Source: Rhodanobacter denitrificans
GTDB lineage: Bacteria; Pseudomonadota; Gammaproteobacteria; Xanthomonadales; Rhodanobacteraceae
Direction: 5' to 3'
Assembly: GCF_003335105.1 (NCBI RefSeq)
Contig: NZ_QFWQ01000006.1
Span: forward strand, 372,001 to 436,000
Length of the DNA stretch: 64,000 nucleotides
The stretch's first letter is position 1. Every line of letters starts with the position of its first letter. The notes below the pieces were generated by a model, which was not told where the DNA came from, did no database searches, and was given only the letters and a program-made list of their open reading frames with translations. The translations under genes were made by a program, and so were the position numbers. Positions 17,161 to 26,605 of the stretch are shown here, piece by piece.

Positions 17161-18096
17161 ATGAGCAAGCCGCAACTCCTGATCGATACCGACCCTGGCG
17201 TCGACGACGCACTGGCTATCCTGATGGCCTACGCGCACGCCGACATCGCCGGCCTCAGTATTGCCGCGGGCAACGTGGGCCTCGGCCATACCGTGCGCAA
17301 TGCGCGCACCCTGGTCGACCTGGTCGGGGCGGCGACGCCGGTGTTCGCCGGTTGCGCCGTGCCACTGGTGCGCGCGGCGGATGAGGATGCCGCGTTCGTG
17401 CACGGCCAGGACGGGTTCGGCGATGTCGGCTTCCCCGCGCCGACCGCCGTACTGGCCGACGAGCCGGCCGCACTGGCCCTGCTGCGGCTGACCCGCGAGC
17501 GGCCGGGCGAACTGACCCTGGTGGCGCTGGGGCCACTGACCAACCTCGCGCTGGCGCTGCGGCTCGATCCGACGCTGCCCGACCGCGTGGCGAGGCTGGT
17601 GGTGATGGGCGGGGCGGTGACCGGCCATGGCAACACCGGCAGGGTGCCGGCGGAGTTCAACGTCGGCTTCGACCCGGAGGCGGCGCACGTGGTGTTCGAG
17701 GCGTTCCCCACGTTCGACCTGGTCGACTGGGAGGCCACCCTGCGGCACGCGTTCGACGATGACGAATTCGACGGCTGGCTGGCGGCCGGCGATCGGCGTG
17801 CGGACTTCTTCCGCCGGATCGTGGCCACGGCGCGCCGCTACAACGCGAAGCACGACCGCCACGGGCTGGTCGCCGCCGACGCGCTGGCGATGGCGGTGGC
17901 GCTCGATCCCGCCATCGTCACCCGCCGCGAGACCCGCTCCGTGGCGGTCGAGCTGGACGGCCGGCTGACCCGCGGCGCCACGGTGGTCGACTGGAAGCGC
18001 CGGCTGGGCCGGCCGGCCCGGGCGAACATCGTGTTGGAGGTGGATCAGGCCCGCTTCGCCACGATGGTGCGGCGCGCGCTGGGCGTGGCAGGTTGA
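17161..18096 (+). CDS. inosine-uridine type nucleoside hydrolase
   Basis: A 311-residue member of the nucleoside N-ribohydrolase family, which cleaves nucleosides to base and ribose. The calcium-binding signature is D9-x-D11-x3-D15-D16 (DTDPGVDDA). Later family elements are present: VALGPLTNLALAL, MGGAV, and EFNVGFDPEAAHVVF with the substrate-contacting N and E/D residues, and ADALAMAVAL carrying the second metal aspartate. Substrate preference cannot be told (RihA/B/C-like). No ribosome binding site is visible; the hairpin repeat ends exactly at the ATG, so translation may be influenced by it. Confidence 0.9.
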   Translation: MSKPQLLIDTDPGVDDALAILMAYAHADIAGLSIAAGNVGLGHTVRNARTLVDLVGAATPVFAGCAVPLVRAADEDAAFVHGQDGFGDVGFPAPTAVLADEPAALALLRLTRERPGELTLVALGPLTNLALALRLDPTLPDRVARLVVMGGAVTGHGNTGRVPAEFNVGFDPEAAHVVFEAFPTFDLVDWEATLRHAFDDDEFDGWLAAGDRRADFFRRIVATARRYNAKHDRHGLVAADALAMAVALDPAIVTRRETRSVAVELDGRLTRGATVVDWKRRLGRPARANIVLEVDQARFATMVRRALGVAG

Positions 18097-18114
18097 AGCG
18101 TGCGAGCCGCCGAC

Positions 18115-18144
18115 TTGCGGCGATGGCTGCTAGCCCGCTACAAT
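18115..18144 (+). promoter_or_regulatory. promoter for L31 type B
   Basis: TTGCGG (18115-18120), 18-bp spacer, TACAAT (18139-18144), 34 bp upstream of the rpmE2 ATG. The boxes partly overlap the end region after the nucleoside hydrolase stop, so L31 has its own promoter. Confidence 0.55.
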
Positions 18145-18177
18145 GCCGCTCTTTTCACCACCGCTTTAGAGCCAGCC

Positions 18178-18432
18178 ATGAAGCCTGACATCCATCCGAA
18201 GTACGTCCCGGTGGTGTTCCAGGACCTGTCGTCCGACTTCGCGTTCCTGACCAAGTCGACCATGTCCAGCAAGGAAACCATCAAGTGGGAGGACGGCCAC
18301 GAGTACCCGCTGATCAAGGTGGATATCTCCAGCCATTCGCACCCGTTCTACACCGGCAAGCAGAAGACGCTGGACGTCGGCGGTCGCGTCGACAAGTTCC
18401 GTCGCCGCTACGCGGGTTCCGCCAAGGAATAA
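18178..18432 (+). CDS. rpmE2: 50S ribosomal protein L31 type B
   Basis: An 84-residue L31 of the type B (C-minus) form: it lacks the cysteines that bind zinc in type [18 protein letters not shown] and [12 protein letters not shown] are diagnostic. In bacteria with both forms, type B replaces type A in zinc shortage under Zur control; here I see a good constitutive promoter and did not identify a Zur box, so it may be the only or main L31 (inference). A strong terminator follows. Confidence 0.96.
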   Translation: MKPDIHPKYVPVVFQDLSSDFAFLTKSTMSSKETIKWEDGHEYPLIKVDISSHSHPFYTGKQKTLDVGGRVDKFRRRYAGSAKE

Positions 18433-18481
18433 CCGGGCGGCCGCGGCCCGGCCCGCAAAGGCCGGCCGGATCCGATTCCAG

Positions 18482-18516
18482 ACACGGGGCGAGCGCAGGC
18501 TTGCCCCGTGTTTTTT
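18482..18516 (+). terminator. intrinsic terminator after L31
   Basis: A 12-bp stem (ACACGGGGCGAG with CTTGCCCCGTGT, one G-T pair), 6-base loop, followed by T5-T6. It lies about 50 bp after the rpmE2 stop and separates it from gltA. Confidence 0.9.
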
Positions 18517-18705
18517 CGTGCCCGGCCTACGACCATTCGCCATCGAATGCATCGGTGGCCTTGTGCGATAATGGCCGGCGAACCGGCGCCAAGGCGTCCG
18601 TTGCGTCGCACGCTTTCCCCGGCGTGCGGCACCAGGCATTCCCCCGTTGGACGGCACCGACCTTGCGGCCGCCGTCAATGGCGACCCACATGTAAGGAGG
18701 TTTCC

Positions 18706-20001
18706 GTGTCCGACCCCAAGATCGTCAAGCTGGTGGATGAGTCGAGCAAGCGCAGCAGCGAGCTGCCGCTGGTCAGCGGTACGCTGGGGCCGGCGTGCAT
18801 CGACATCGGCACGCTGTACAAGGACACCGGCCACTTCACCTACGACCCCGGCTACGGCTCGACTGCCAGCACCAAGAGCGCGATCACCTATATCGACGGC
18901 GACCAGGGCGTGCTGCTGTACCGTGGTTATCCGATCGAGCAGCTGGCCGAGAAATCCAGCTTCCTCGAGGTGGCCTACCTGCTGCTCAACGGCGAGCTGC
19001 CGAAGCCCGCCGAGTTCGCCGCGTTCGAGCACGACGTCTCGCATCACACGATGATGCACGAGTCGCTGAAGAACTTCTTCCAGGGCTTCCACCACGATGC
19101 GCATCCGATGGCGATGCTGGCGGCCGCAGTGGCCTCGCTGTCGGCGTTCTACCACGATGACCTCAACGTCGAGGATCCGGCCGACCGCAAGATGGCCGCT
19201 ATCCGCCTGATCGCGAAGATGCCGACGATCGCCGCCGCCTGCTACCGCTACTCGATCGGCTGGCCGTTCCGCTATCCGCGCAACAACCTGGAATACGTCG
19301 ACCGCTTCCTGCACATGATGTTCGAGGTGCCGAGCGAGCCGCTGCAGATGAACCCGGTCGCCGCCAAGGCGCTGGACCTGCTGTTCATCCTGCATGCCGA
19401 CCACGAGCAGAACGCCTCCACCTCCACCGTGCGCCTGGTCGGTTCCACCGGCGCGAACCCGTATGCGTCGATCGCCGCCGGCATCACCGCACTGTGGGGC
19501 CCCGCGCATGGCGGCGCCAACGAGGCGGTGCTCAAGCAGCTGCAGGAGATCGGTTCGCCGGACAAGGTCGAGACCGCGGTGCTGCGCGCGAAGGACAAGA
19601 ACGACAGCTTCCGCCTGATGGGCTTCGGCCACCGCGTCTACAAGAACTTCGACCCGCGCGCGAAGATCATCCGCGAGATGTGCCACAAGGTGCTGGCCGA
19701 GCTTGGCGTGAACGACCCGCTGCTGGACGTGGCGATGAAGCTGGAGGAGGCGGCGCTGAAGGACGAATACTTCGTCGAGCGCAAGCTGTACCCGAACGTC
19801 GACTTCTACTCCGGCATCATCTACAAGGCGCTGGGCATCCCCACCGAGATGTTCACCGTGATGTTTGCCATCGCCCGCACCGCCGGCTGGATCGCGCACT
19901 GGATCGAGCAGCACGAAACCCCCGGGTCGCGCATCGGCCGCCCGCGCCAGGTCTACACCGGCGCCAACGTGCGCGATTACGTGCCGACGGCCAAGCGCTG
20001 A
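18706..20001 (+). CDS. gltA: citrate synthase
   Basis: A 431-residue type II (hexameric, gammaproteobacterial) citrate synthase, condensing acetyl-CoA and oxaloacetate in the first step of the TCA cycle. Catalytic regions are intact: [22 protein letters not shown] with the active histidine, and [14 protein letters not shown], with a late aspartate-containing region. The start is a GTG at 18706 chosen because AAGGAGG (18694-18700) lies five bases upstream; the longer open frame would include non-coding DNA. Type II enzymes are often inhibited by NADH. Own terminator downstream. Confidence 0.96.
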   Translation: MSDPKIVKLVDESSKRSSELPLVSGTLGPACIDIGTLYKDTGHFTYDPGYGSTASTKSAITYIDGDQGVLLYRGYPIEQLAEKSSFLEVAYLLLNGELPKPAEFAAFEHDVSHHTMMHESLKNFFQGFHHDAHPMAMLAAAVASLSAFYHDDLNVEDPADRKMAAIRLIAKMPTIAAACYRYSIGWPFRYPRNNLEYVDRFLHMMFEVPSEPLQMNPVAAKALDLLFILHADHEQNASTSTVRLVGSTGANPYASIAAGITALWGPAHGGANEAVLKQLQEIGSPDKVETAVLRAKDKNDSFRLMGFGHRVYKNFDPRAKIIREMCHKVLAELGVNDPLLDVAMKLEEAALKDEYFVERKLYPNVDFYSGIIYKALGIPTEMFTVMFAIARTAGWIAHWIEQHETPGSRIGRPRQVYTGANVRDYVPTAKR

Positions 20002-20024
20002 GCGCTGGCCTGCACTGAAGCACG

Positions 20025-20057
20025 AAAAAAGCCCCGGCATCAGCCGGGGCTTTTTTT
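20025..20057. terminator. bidirectional terminator, gltA and the unknown gene
   Basis: A6, then GCCCCGGC-ATCA-GCCGGGGC, then T7. The symmetric A and T runs let it work for gltA on the plus strand and for the converging gene that ends at 20081 on the minus strand. Confidence 0.93.
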
Positions 20058-20080
20058 GGTGGGATGGATGACTGCGGATG

Positions 20081-20752
20081 TCAGCGCAGCGCAGCGCTCA
20101 GCCGCTGCTCGAAGTCGCTGGCGGATTCCTCCTCCAGCAGGGCTTCCGCCTGCGGCAGCGAGGCGCGGCGCATCGGCCGGTCGTCGGCACGGTCCAGCGG
20201 GGCCCGGCGCAGAGCGTCGCGCGGCAGCACGGTCAGGTCGAACGGCAGCCCGTCGGCGGCGAACAGCAGCACCGGATATTCAGGCTGCTCGTCGCGGCCG
20301 TAGCGCAGCCGCCGCACCTGGGTTTCGATCGGTACGCCGCGCTCGCGCAGGTACAGCACGACCGCCTCCGGGTCGTCGCTGTATACGTGCAGGCAGACCG
20401 CGGAATGCGCGTCGGCGGTGCCGTCCAGCACCGCGCCGACCAGCCGCGGCTCGAACGGAACGAGGAAACGCATCGCCTCGACCGCCGCCTCGCGTCGTTG
20501 GCGCAGCAGTTGCGGCTGGCTGTCGGCGAGGAACAGCCGCTGGTGCTCGCGCAGTGCCTGCTCGATCTCCAGGTTGCGCGGCAGCGCCTGCGCATCGAGG
20601 ATGCCAAGCCGTTCGGCGGCCTTCAGCTTGGCGTGATGGAAATCCCGGATGCCGTGCTCGCTCATCAGCCGCGCGGCTTCCTGGGCCACCCGCAGGCGGT
20701 TGCGCTGCGCACGGTCGTGCGCGTGGATGCGGTGGTGGTCGCCTCGGGACAT
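20081..20752 (-). CDS. conserved protein, nucleotidyltransferase-like, function unknown
   Basis: A 223-residue soluble protein with no signal peptide. The first 60 residues are basic and helical (RVAQEAARLMSEHGIRDF). The centre, LVGAVLDGTADAHSAVCL (about residues 100-120), followed by acidic positions in YSDDPEAV, resembles the minimal nucleotidyltransferase fold, and proteins of this kind are often annotated as such, but I see no clear GSxxxD motif, so activity is doubtful. It is the downstream neighbour of PBP1A (59 bp after it), possibly co-transcribed. I do not recognise a function. Confidence 0.75.
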   Translation of the reverse strand: MSRGDHHRIHAHDRAQRNRLRVAQEAARLMSEHGIRDFHHAKLKAAERLGILDAQALPRNLEIEQALREHQRLFLADSQPQLLRQRREAAVEAMRFLVPFEPRLVGAVLDGTADAHSAVCLHVYSDDPEAVVLYLRERGVPIETQVRRLRYGRDEQPEYPVLLFAADGLPFDLTVLPRDALRRAPLDRADDRPMRRASLPQAEALLEEESASDFEQRLSAALR

Positions 20753-20811
20753 GGGGCACTCCTCAACGATGGATGAGCGACGGCCGGGCCGAACCTGGCC
20801 CCGGAGGGGCA

Positions 20812-23340
20812 TCAGAAGATGTCGTAGGCGTGCTGCTGGTCCTGCTCCTTCTGCTGGGCCGCCTGGCTGCGCAGCCGGTCGACGTCTTCCACCTTGAACA
20901 TCTCGTTGATGCCGTCCGGATCGCCCGCCGCGGTGGGCAGGCCGCTGTTGCGGTTGATCAGTACCGTACTGATTCCCGGCGGCATCGGCAACGTGCTCGG
21001 CGGCAGGCCCTTCAGCACCGTGCCGGTGTACTCCATCCAGATCGGCAGCGCCGCCTTGGCGCCGAACTCGCCGCGCCCGAGCGAGCTGTAATCGTCGAAG
21101 CCCACCCAGACCGCGGTCGACAGGTCGCCGTTGAAGCCGACGAACCAGGCGTCGCGATGATCGTTGGTGGAGCCGGTTTTGCCGGCCAGGTCGTCGCGGT
21201 TCAGTGCGCGCGCGGCCGAACCGGTGCCGCGCAGGATCACATCCTTCATCAGCGAGGTGATCAGGTAGTCGTTGCGCGTATCGATCACCCGCGGCGCGAG
21301 CACCGGCGGTGCGTTTCCGCCGTGCACGTCGGCCGGCAGCACCGCCTCGCCCACGCCGTCGACGCTGCTGGATTCGGCGGGCTCGCCGGCACTGCCGGCA
21401 CGGGCCAGGTTGTTGGCGGGGGTGGCCGTCATGTCCGCCGGCGGCGGGCCTGGCGGGCGCGTGTCGAGCAGGCGCTCCTGGCAGTTGCGGCAGGCACGCG
21501 CGGGGTTTGCCACGTACACCGCCTTGCCGTTGCGGTCGTCGATCTGGTGGATGAAGTACGGCGTGACCAGATAGCCGCCGTTGGCGAACACGGCGTAGCC
21601 GCGCGCCATGCTCATCGGCGATACCGAGGCGGTGCCCAACGCCATCGACAGGTTGGCCGGGATCGCGTCCTGCGAGAAGCCGAAACGGGTGGCGTACTCG
21701 CGCATGTAGCGCACGCCGATGGCGTCGAGCAGGCGCACCGAAACCAGGTTCTTCGACTGCACCAGCGCCTCGCGCAGGCGCATCGGTCCGGCAAACTTGT
21801 CGTCGTCGTTGGATGGCGTCCAGATGCCGTTCGGGCGCGATGGGTCGGGTAGGGCGAGCGGCGCGTCGTTGATGATCGAGGCCGGGGTGAAGCCGCGCTC
21901 GAACGCGCCCGAATACAGGTAGGGCTTGAAGCTGGAGCCGGGCTGGCGCGCCGCCATCACGGCCCGGTTGAATTTGCTGCGCACGAAGTTGAAGCCGCCG
22001 ACCAGCGCCTGGATCGAGCCGTCTTCCGGGTTGATCGAGGTCAGCGCCGCTTGCGCCGCGGGGATTTGCGCCAGCTGCCATTCGCCCTTGTCGTCGCGCG
22101 ACAGCCGGATGATGTCGCCGCGCTTGAGCACCGCGTCGACCTTGGTCGGTGCGGCGCCCACGCGATCCTCGTTGATGTGCGGTCGCGCCCATTGCATCGC
22201 GGGCAGTTCGAGGATCACGCTCTCGCGGCTGGACAGGTAGACCGTAGCCTGCTTCTCGCTGCTGGCGGTGACCAGGCCGGGCTGCATGCCGGAAACGCTG
22301 CCGTAGCCGGACAGGGCCCGGTCGAAATCCGCGTCGCCCGCGTCGGCGGGCAGCTCCAGGTGGGCTTCGGGTCCGCGCCAACCGTGCCGGCGGTCATAGG
22401 CGACCAGCCCGGTGCGCACGGCTTCCAGGGCGGCCTGCTGGCGCCCGCTCGGCACGGTGGTCCAGACCACGTAGCCCTCGGTGAGCGCATCGTTGCCGAA
22501 GCGATCGAGCACCTGCCGCCGCACCATTTCCGCGAGGTAGGGTGCGTCCACCTCGATCGGCTGCTCGTGCGGATAGGCGCGGTTCGGCTCGGCCACCGCC
22601 TGCTCGTAGACCGCCCTGGTGATGTAGTCGTGCCGCAGCATCTCGCCCAACACCCAGTTGCGCCGGGCGAGTGCGCGCTTCTGGCTGTTGATCGGGTTGA
22701 CCGCCGAGGGCAGCTGGAAGGTCGAGGCGAGCATCGCGCATTCGGCCACGCTCAGCTGGTCCAGCGTCTTGCCGTAGTAGTACTCGGCCGCCGCGGCCAC
22801 GCCGTAGGAACGGTGGCCGAGGAACATCTTGTTGAGATACAGCTCGAGGATCTGGTCCTTGCTCAGCTCATGCTCGATGCGCAGCGCGATGAAGATCTCG
22901 GTGAGCTTGCGCGAGTAGAGCTTCTCCGGGCTGAGGAAGAAGTTGCGCGCGACCTGCTGGGTGATGGTGGAGCCGCCGGGGCCCTTGTCGCCGCCGGTGA
23001 CGATGACGTGCCAGCCGGCCCGTGCGATGCCGTGCCAGTCCACGCCCGGGTGGTGGTAGAAATCCGCGTCCTCGGCCGACAGCACGGCGTGCTTGAGCCG
23101 GTCCGGCACGTGCCCGATGTCCACGGGGATGCGCCGGGTTTCGCCGAAGGTGGCGATCAGCTTGCCATCGGCGCTGAGCACCCGCAGGGGTACCTGCATC
23201 GGATAGTTCTTCAGCTCGGCCACCGAGGGAAGCCGGGGGGCAATTAGCCAGTACGCCACACCGACCGCAAGAACTGCCAGGAGCAAGCCGGAAAACGCCA
23301 GGATCAGGGCCCAGCGCAACAAACGTCGGAAAATTTGCAT
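20812..23340 (-). CDS. mrcA: penicillin-binding protein 1A
   Basis: An 842-residue class A penicillin-binding protein that polymerises and cross-links peptidoglycan in the periplasm. One membrane anchor at about residues 10-33. Transglycosylase domain with catalytic E90 (in SAEDADFYHHPG) and GGSTITQQ. Transpeptidase domain with S469-x-x-K472, S529-x-N531 and K721-T-G723, all intact. An OB-like insert lies between the domains, and residues about 605-685 form a variable Pro/Ala/Gly-rich insertion before KTG. The start is the Met at 23340. Divergent from pilM, the usual gammaproteobacterial arrangement. Confidence 0.95.
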   Translation of the reverse strand: MQIFRRLLRWALILAFSGLLLAVLAVGVAYWLIAPRLPSVAELKNYPMQVPLRVLSADGKLIATFGETRRIPVDIGHVPDRLKHAVLSAEDADFYHHPGVDWHGIARAGWHVIVTGGDKGPGGSTITQQVARNFFLSPEKLYSRKLTEIFIALRIEHELSKDQILELYLNKMFLGHRSYGVAAAAEYYYGKTLDQLSVAECAMLASTFQLPSAVNPINSQKRALARRNWVLGEMLRHDYITRAVYEQAVAEPNRAYPHEQPIEVDAPYLAEMVRRQVLDRFGNDALTEGYVVWTTVPSGRQQAALEAVRTGLVAYDRRHGWRGPEAHLELPADAGDADFDRALSGYGSVSGMQPGLVTASSEKQATVYLSSRESVILELPAMQWARPHINEDRVGAAPTKVDAVLKRGDIIRLSRDDKGEWQLAQIPAAQAALTSINPEDGSIQALVGGFNFVRSKFNRAVMAARQPGSSFKPYLYSGAFERGFTPASIINDAPLALPDPSRPNGIWTPSNDDDKFAGPMRLREALVQSKNLVSVRLLDAIGVRYMREYATRFGFSQDAIPANLSMALGTASVSPMSMARGYAVFANGGYLVTPYFIHQIDDRNGKAVYVANPARACRNCQERLLDTRPPGPPPADMTATPANNLARAGSAGEPAESSSVDGVGEAVLPADVHGGNAPPVLAPRVIDTRNDYLITSLMKDVILRGTGSAARALNRDDLAGKTGSTNDHRDAWFVGFNGDLSTAVWVGFDDYSSLGRGEFGAKAALPIWMEYTGTVLKGLPPSTLPMPPGISTVLINRNSGLPTAAGDPDGINEMFKVEDVDRLRSQAAQQKEQDQQHAYDIF

Positions 23341-23508
23341 GGTGTGGGGGATAGCGAGACCTGAGTCAAAACATGGCGAAGTATAGATGTAGCAGTATCT
23401 GCCGCACTGAGGCGTGATCCGCCAAAGCAAGGGTCACGCCAGCGCAGGGCCGATGGCGCAAATGTGGCCGACATCACGCCAATTACTTGAGAAAGTTTCT
23501 GTAGGCCG

Positions 23509-24654
<1,146 letters not shown>

Positions 24655-24655
<1 letters not shown>

Positions 24656-25395
24656 TGGCACACGTCAATCTACTTCCGTGGCGGGCAGCGCGGCGCAAGC
24701 AGCGCGAGCGCGAGTTCTACATGCAGCTCGGCGCTGCCTTCGTGGTGGGTCTGGGCGTGCTGCTGCTGTGGATCTTCTGGATGGACCAGCGCATCGACAA
24801 CCAGAACAACCGCAACACCTACCTGCAGACCGAGATCAAGCAGCTCGACGTACGCATCGCGAAGATCAAGGATCTGGAAAATGTCCGCGAGCACCTGCTG
24901 GCGCGCAAGCAGATCATCGAGCAGCTGCAGGCCGACCGCTCGCAGATGGTGCACCTGTTCGACGAGCTGGTGAAGACGATCCCCGCCAGCGCCCGGCTGA
25001 GCGGGCTGAAGCAGAACGGCCAGTCGATGTCGCTCGACGGCGTAGCCCAGTCCAACGCGAGCGTCGCCGAATACATGCGCAACATCGAGGGTTCGCCGTG
25101 GATGGGGCATGCCGATCTGCGCAAGACCGAAAACACCCATAACGGCAGCCGCATGCCGTACGTGTTCGGCCTGAACGTATCGCTGAGCAAGCCGAAGGCC
25201 GACGAGAACGACACCGGCAAGACCTCGGTACTGCCGGCCGGCAGCAGTTCCGGCACGGCTCCCGCGGTTCAGGCCTCGGTCGCCGCCGCGGCGAAGGCCG
25301 TCATCGCGCCGGCGAAGCCGTCCACGACCGCGGCGCCCGCGACGGAAGCCAAGCCGGTGAGTGCGGCGGCCCCCAAGGGAGGTGCCGGATCATGA
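24655..25395 (+). CDS. pilN: type IV pilus assembly protein PilN
   Basis: A 246-residue inner-membrane protein of the pilus alignment complex. The conserved N-terminal tail MAHVNLLPWRAARRKQRE, which docks into PilM, precedes one membrane helix (about residues 23-42), then a coiled coil and a small periplasmic domain. The C-terminus (about 200-246) is a low-complexity Ala/Pro/Lys tail that is longer than in E. coli-type relatives. Overlaps pilO by 4 bp. Confidence 0.94.
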
Positions 25396-26045
25396 GTTTC
25401 CTTCACGATATCCAGAACCTCGACCGCAACAACGTCGGTGGCTGGCCGCAGTCGGTCAAGATCTTCTTCACTGCGCTGCTGCTCGGCGTCGTGCTGCTGG
25501 TCGGCTGGTATTTCTTCGTCAGCGGCCAGCAGGACAGCCTGAAGGCCCTGGCCGGCAAGGAGGACCAGCTCAAGCAGGAGTTCTCCACCAAGCAGGCGAA
25601 ATCGGTCAACCTCGAAGCGCTGCAACAGCAGCTCGACGAGATGCAGGACATGTTGCGCCAGCTGCTGCGCCAGCTGCCCAGCAAGACCGAGATGCCCGAA
25701 CTGCTGATCGACATCTCGCAGACCGCGCAGGCGGCCGGCCTGGAGAGCGACCTGTTCCAGCCCGGTCCGGAGACGCCGAAGGATTTCTACGCGGAGAAAC
25801 CGATCGCATTGCGTTTCACCGGCACCTATCACCAGTTCGGCACGTTCATCAGCGGCGTCGCGTCGCTGCCGCGGGTGGTGATCCTGACCCTGCACGACGT
25901 CTCGCTGACGCCGAAGTCGCCGGGCAAGGACGGTACCGCGAATGGCCAGCTGGTACTGCAGGGCACCGTGAAAACCTACCGCTACCTGGATGACGAAGAG
26001 AGTGCCGCCGCGAGCAAGGGCAAGAAAGCCGGGGGGGCGAAGTGA
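25392..26045 (+). CDS. pilO: type IV pilus assembly protein PilO
   Basis: A 217-residue partner of PilN: short cytoplasmic segment (DIQNLDRNNVGGWP), one membrane helix (about residues 28-45), a coiled coil rich in Gln and Lys (about 50-95) and a ferredoxin-like periplasmic domain containing FTGTYHQFGTFISGVASLPRVV, the family signature. It ends in a lysine/glycine-rich tail. Its TGA overlaps the pilP ATG by one base. Confidence 0.95.
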   Translation: MSFLHDIQNLDRNNVGGWPQSVKIFFTALLLGVVLLVGWYFFVSGQQDSLKALAGKEDQLKQEFSTKQAKSVNLEALQQQLDEMQDMLRQLLRQLPSKTEMPELLIDISQTAQAAGLESDLFQPGPETPKDFYAEKPIALRFTGTYHQFGTFISGVASLPRVVILTLHDVSLTPKSPGKDGTANGQLVLQGTVKTYRYLDDEESAAASKGKKAGGAK

Positions 26046-26590
26046 TGAAGAAGTTTGCTGCCGTCAAACCCGCCCAGGTCCTGCGACTGGCGCTGATGCT
26101 TGGCGTCGCGCTGGTGCTGGCCGGCTGCACCCGCGGCATGTCCGACCTGCGCAACTGGGTGGCGCAGGAAAAGGCCAAGAAGGGCGCGCCGATCCAGCCT
26201 CTGCCGGTGATCAAGACCTTCGAGACCTTCACCTACAGCGACCAGGACCGGCGTGATCCGTTCAGCCCGAGCACGGCCGAACTCGACAACAACAGCAACA
26301 CTGCAAGCGGTCCGCGTCCGGATGCCAACCGCGCCAAGCAGCCGCTGGAACTGTTCGCGCTGGACAGCCTGAAGATGGTCGGCACCGTCGGTACCGGTGC
26401 GGGCATGGAAGTGCTGGTCAAGGATCCGGGCGGCGTGATCCACCGCGTCCATGTCAACGAGTACATGGGTCAGAACTACGGGCACATCACGGCAATCAGC
26501 GAAGACCACATCGATCTGGTCGAGCTGGTGTCCAACGGTAATGGTGGCTGGATGGAACGTCCCGCCAGCATCGCGCTCGACGCGAAATAG
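26045..26590 (+). CDS. pilP: type IV pilus lipoprotein PilP
   Basis: A 181-residue lipoprotein linking the PilNO complex to the secretin PilQ. Lipobox L25-A-G-C28 after a hydrophobic leader. An extended linker with YSDQDRRDPF (the conserved region that binds PilNO) precedes a beta-sandwich with LKMVGTVG and GGVIHRVHVNEYMGQNYG. The ATG at 26045 overlaps the pilO stop; a GTG one codon upstream is less likely. Confidence 0.95.
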   Translation: MKKFAAVKPAQVLRLALMLGVALVLAGCTRGMSDLRNWVAQEKAKKGAPIQPLPVIKTFETFTYSDQDRRDPFSPSTAELDNNSNTASGPRPDANRAKQPLELFALDSLKMVGTVGTGAGMEVLVKDPGGVIHRVHVNEYMGQNYGHITAISEDHIDLVELVSNGNGGWMERPASIALDAK

Positions 26591-26605
26591 GTAGACAGGG
26601 GCATC

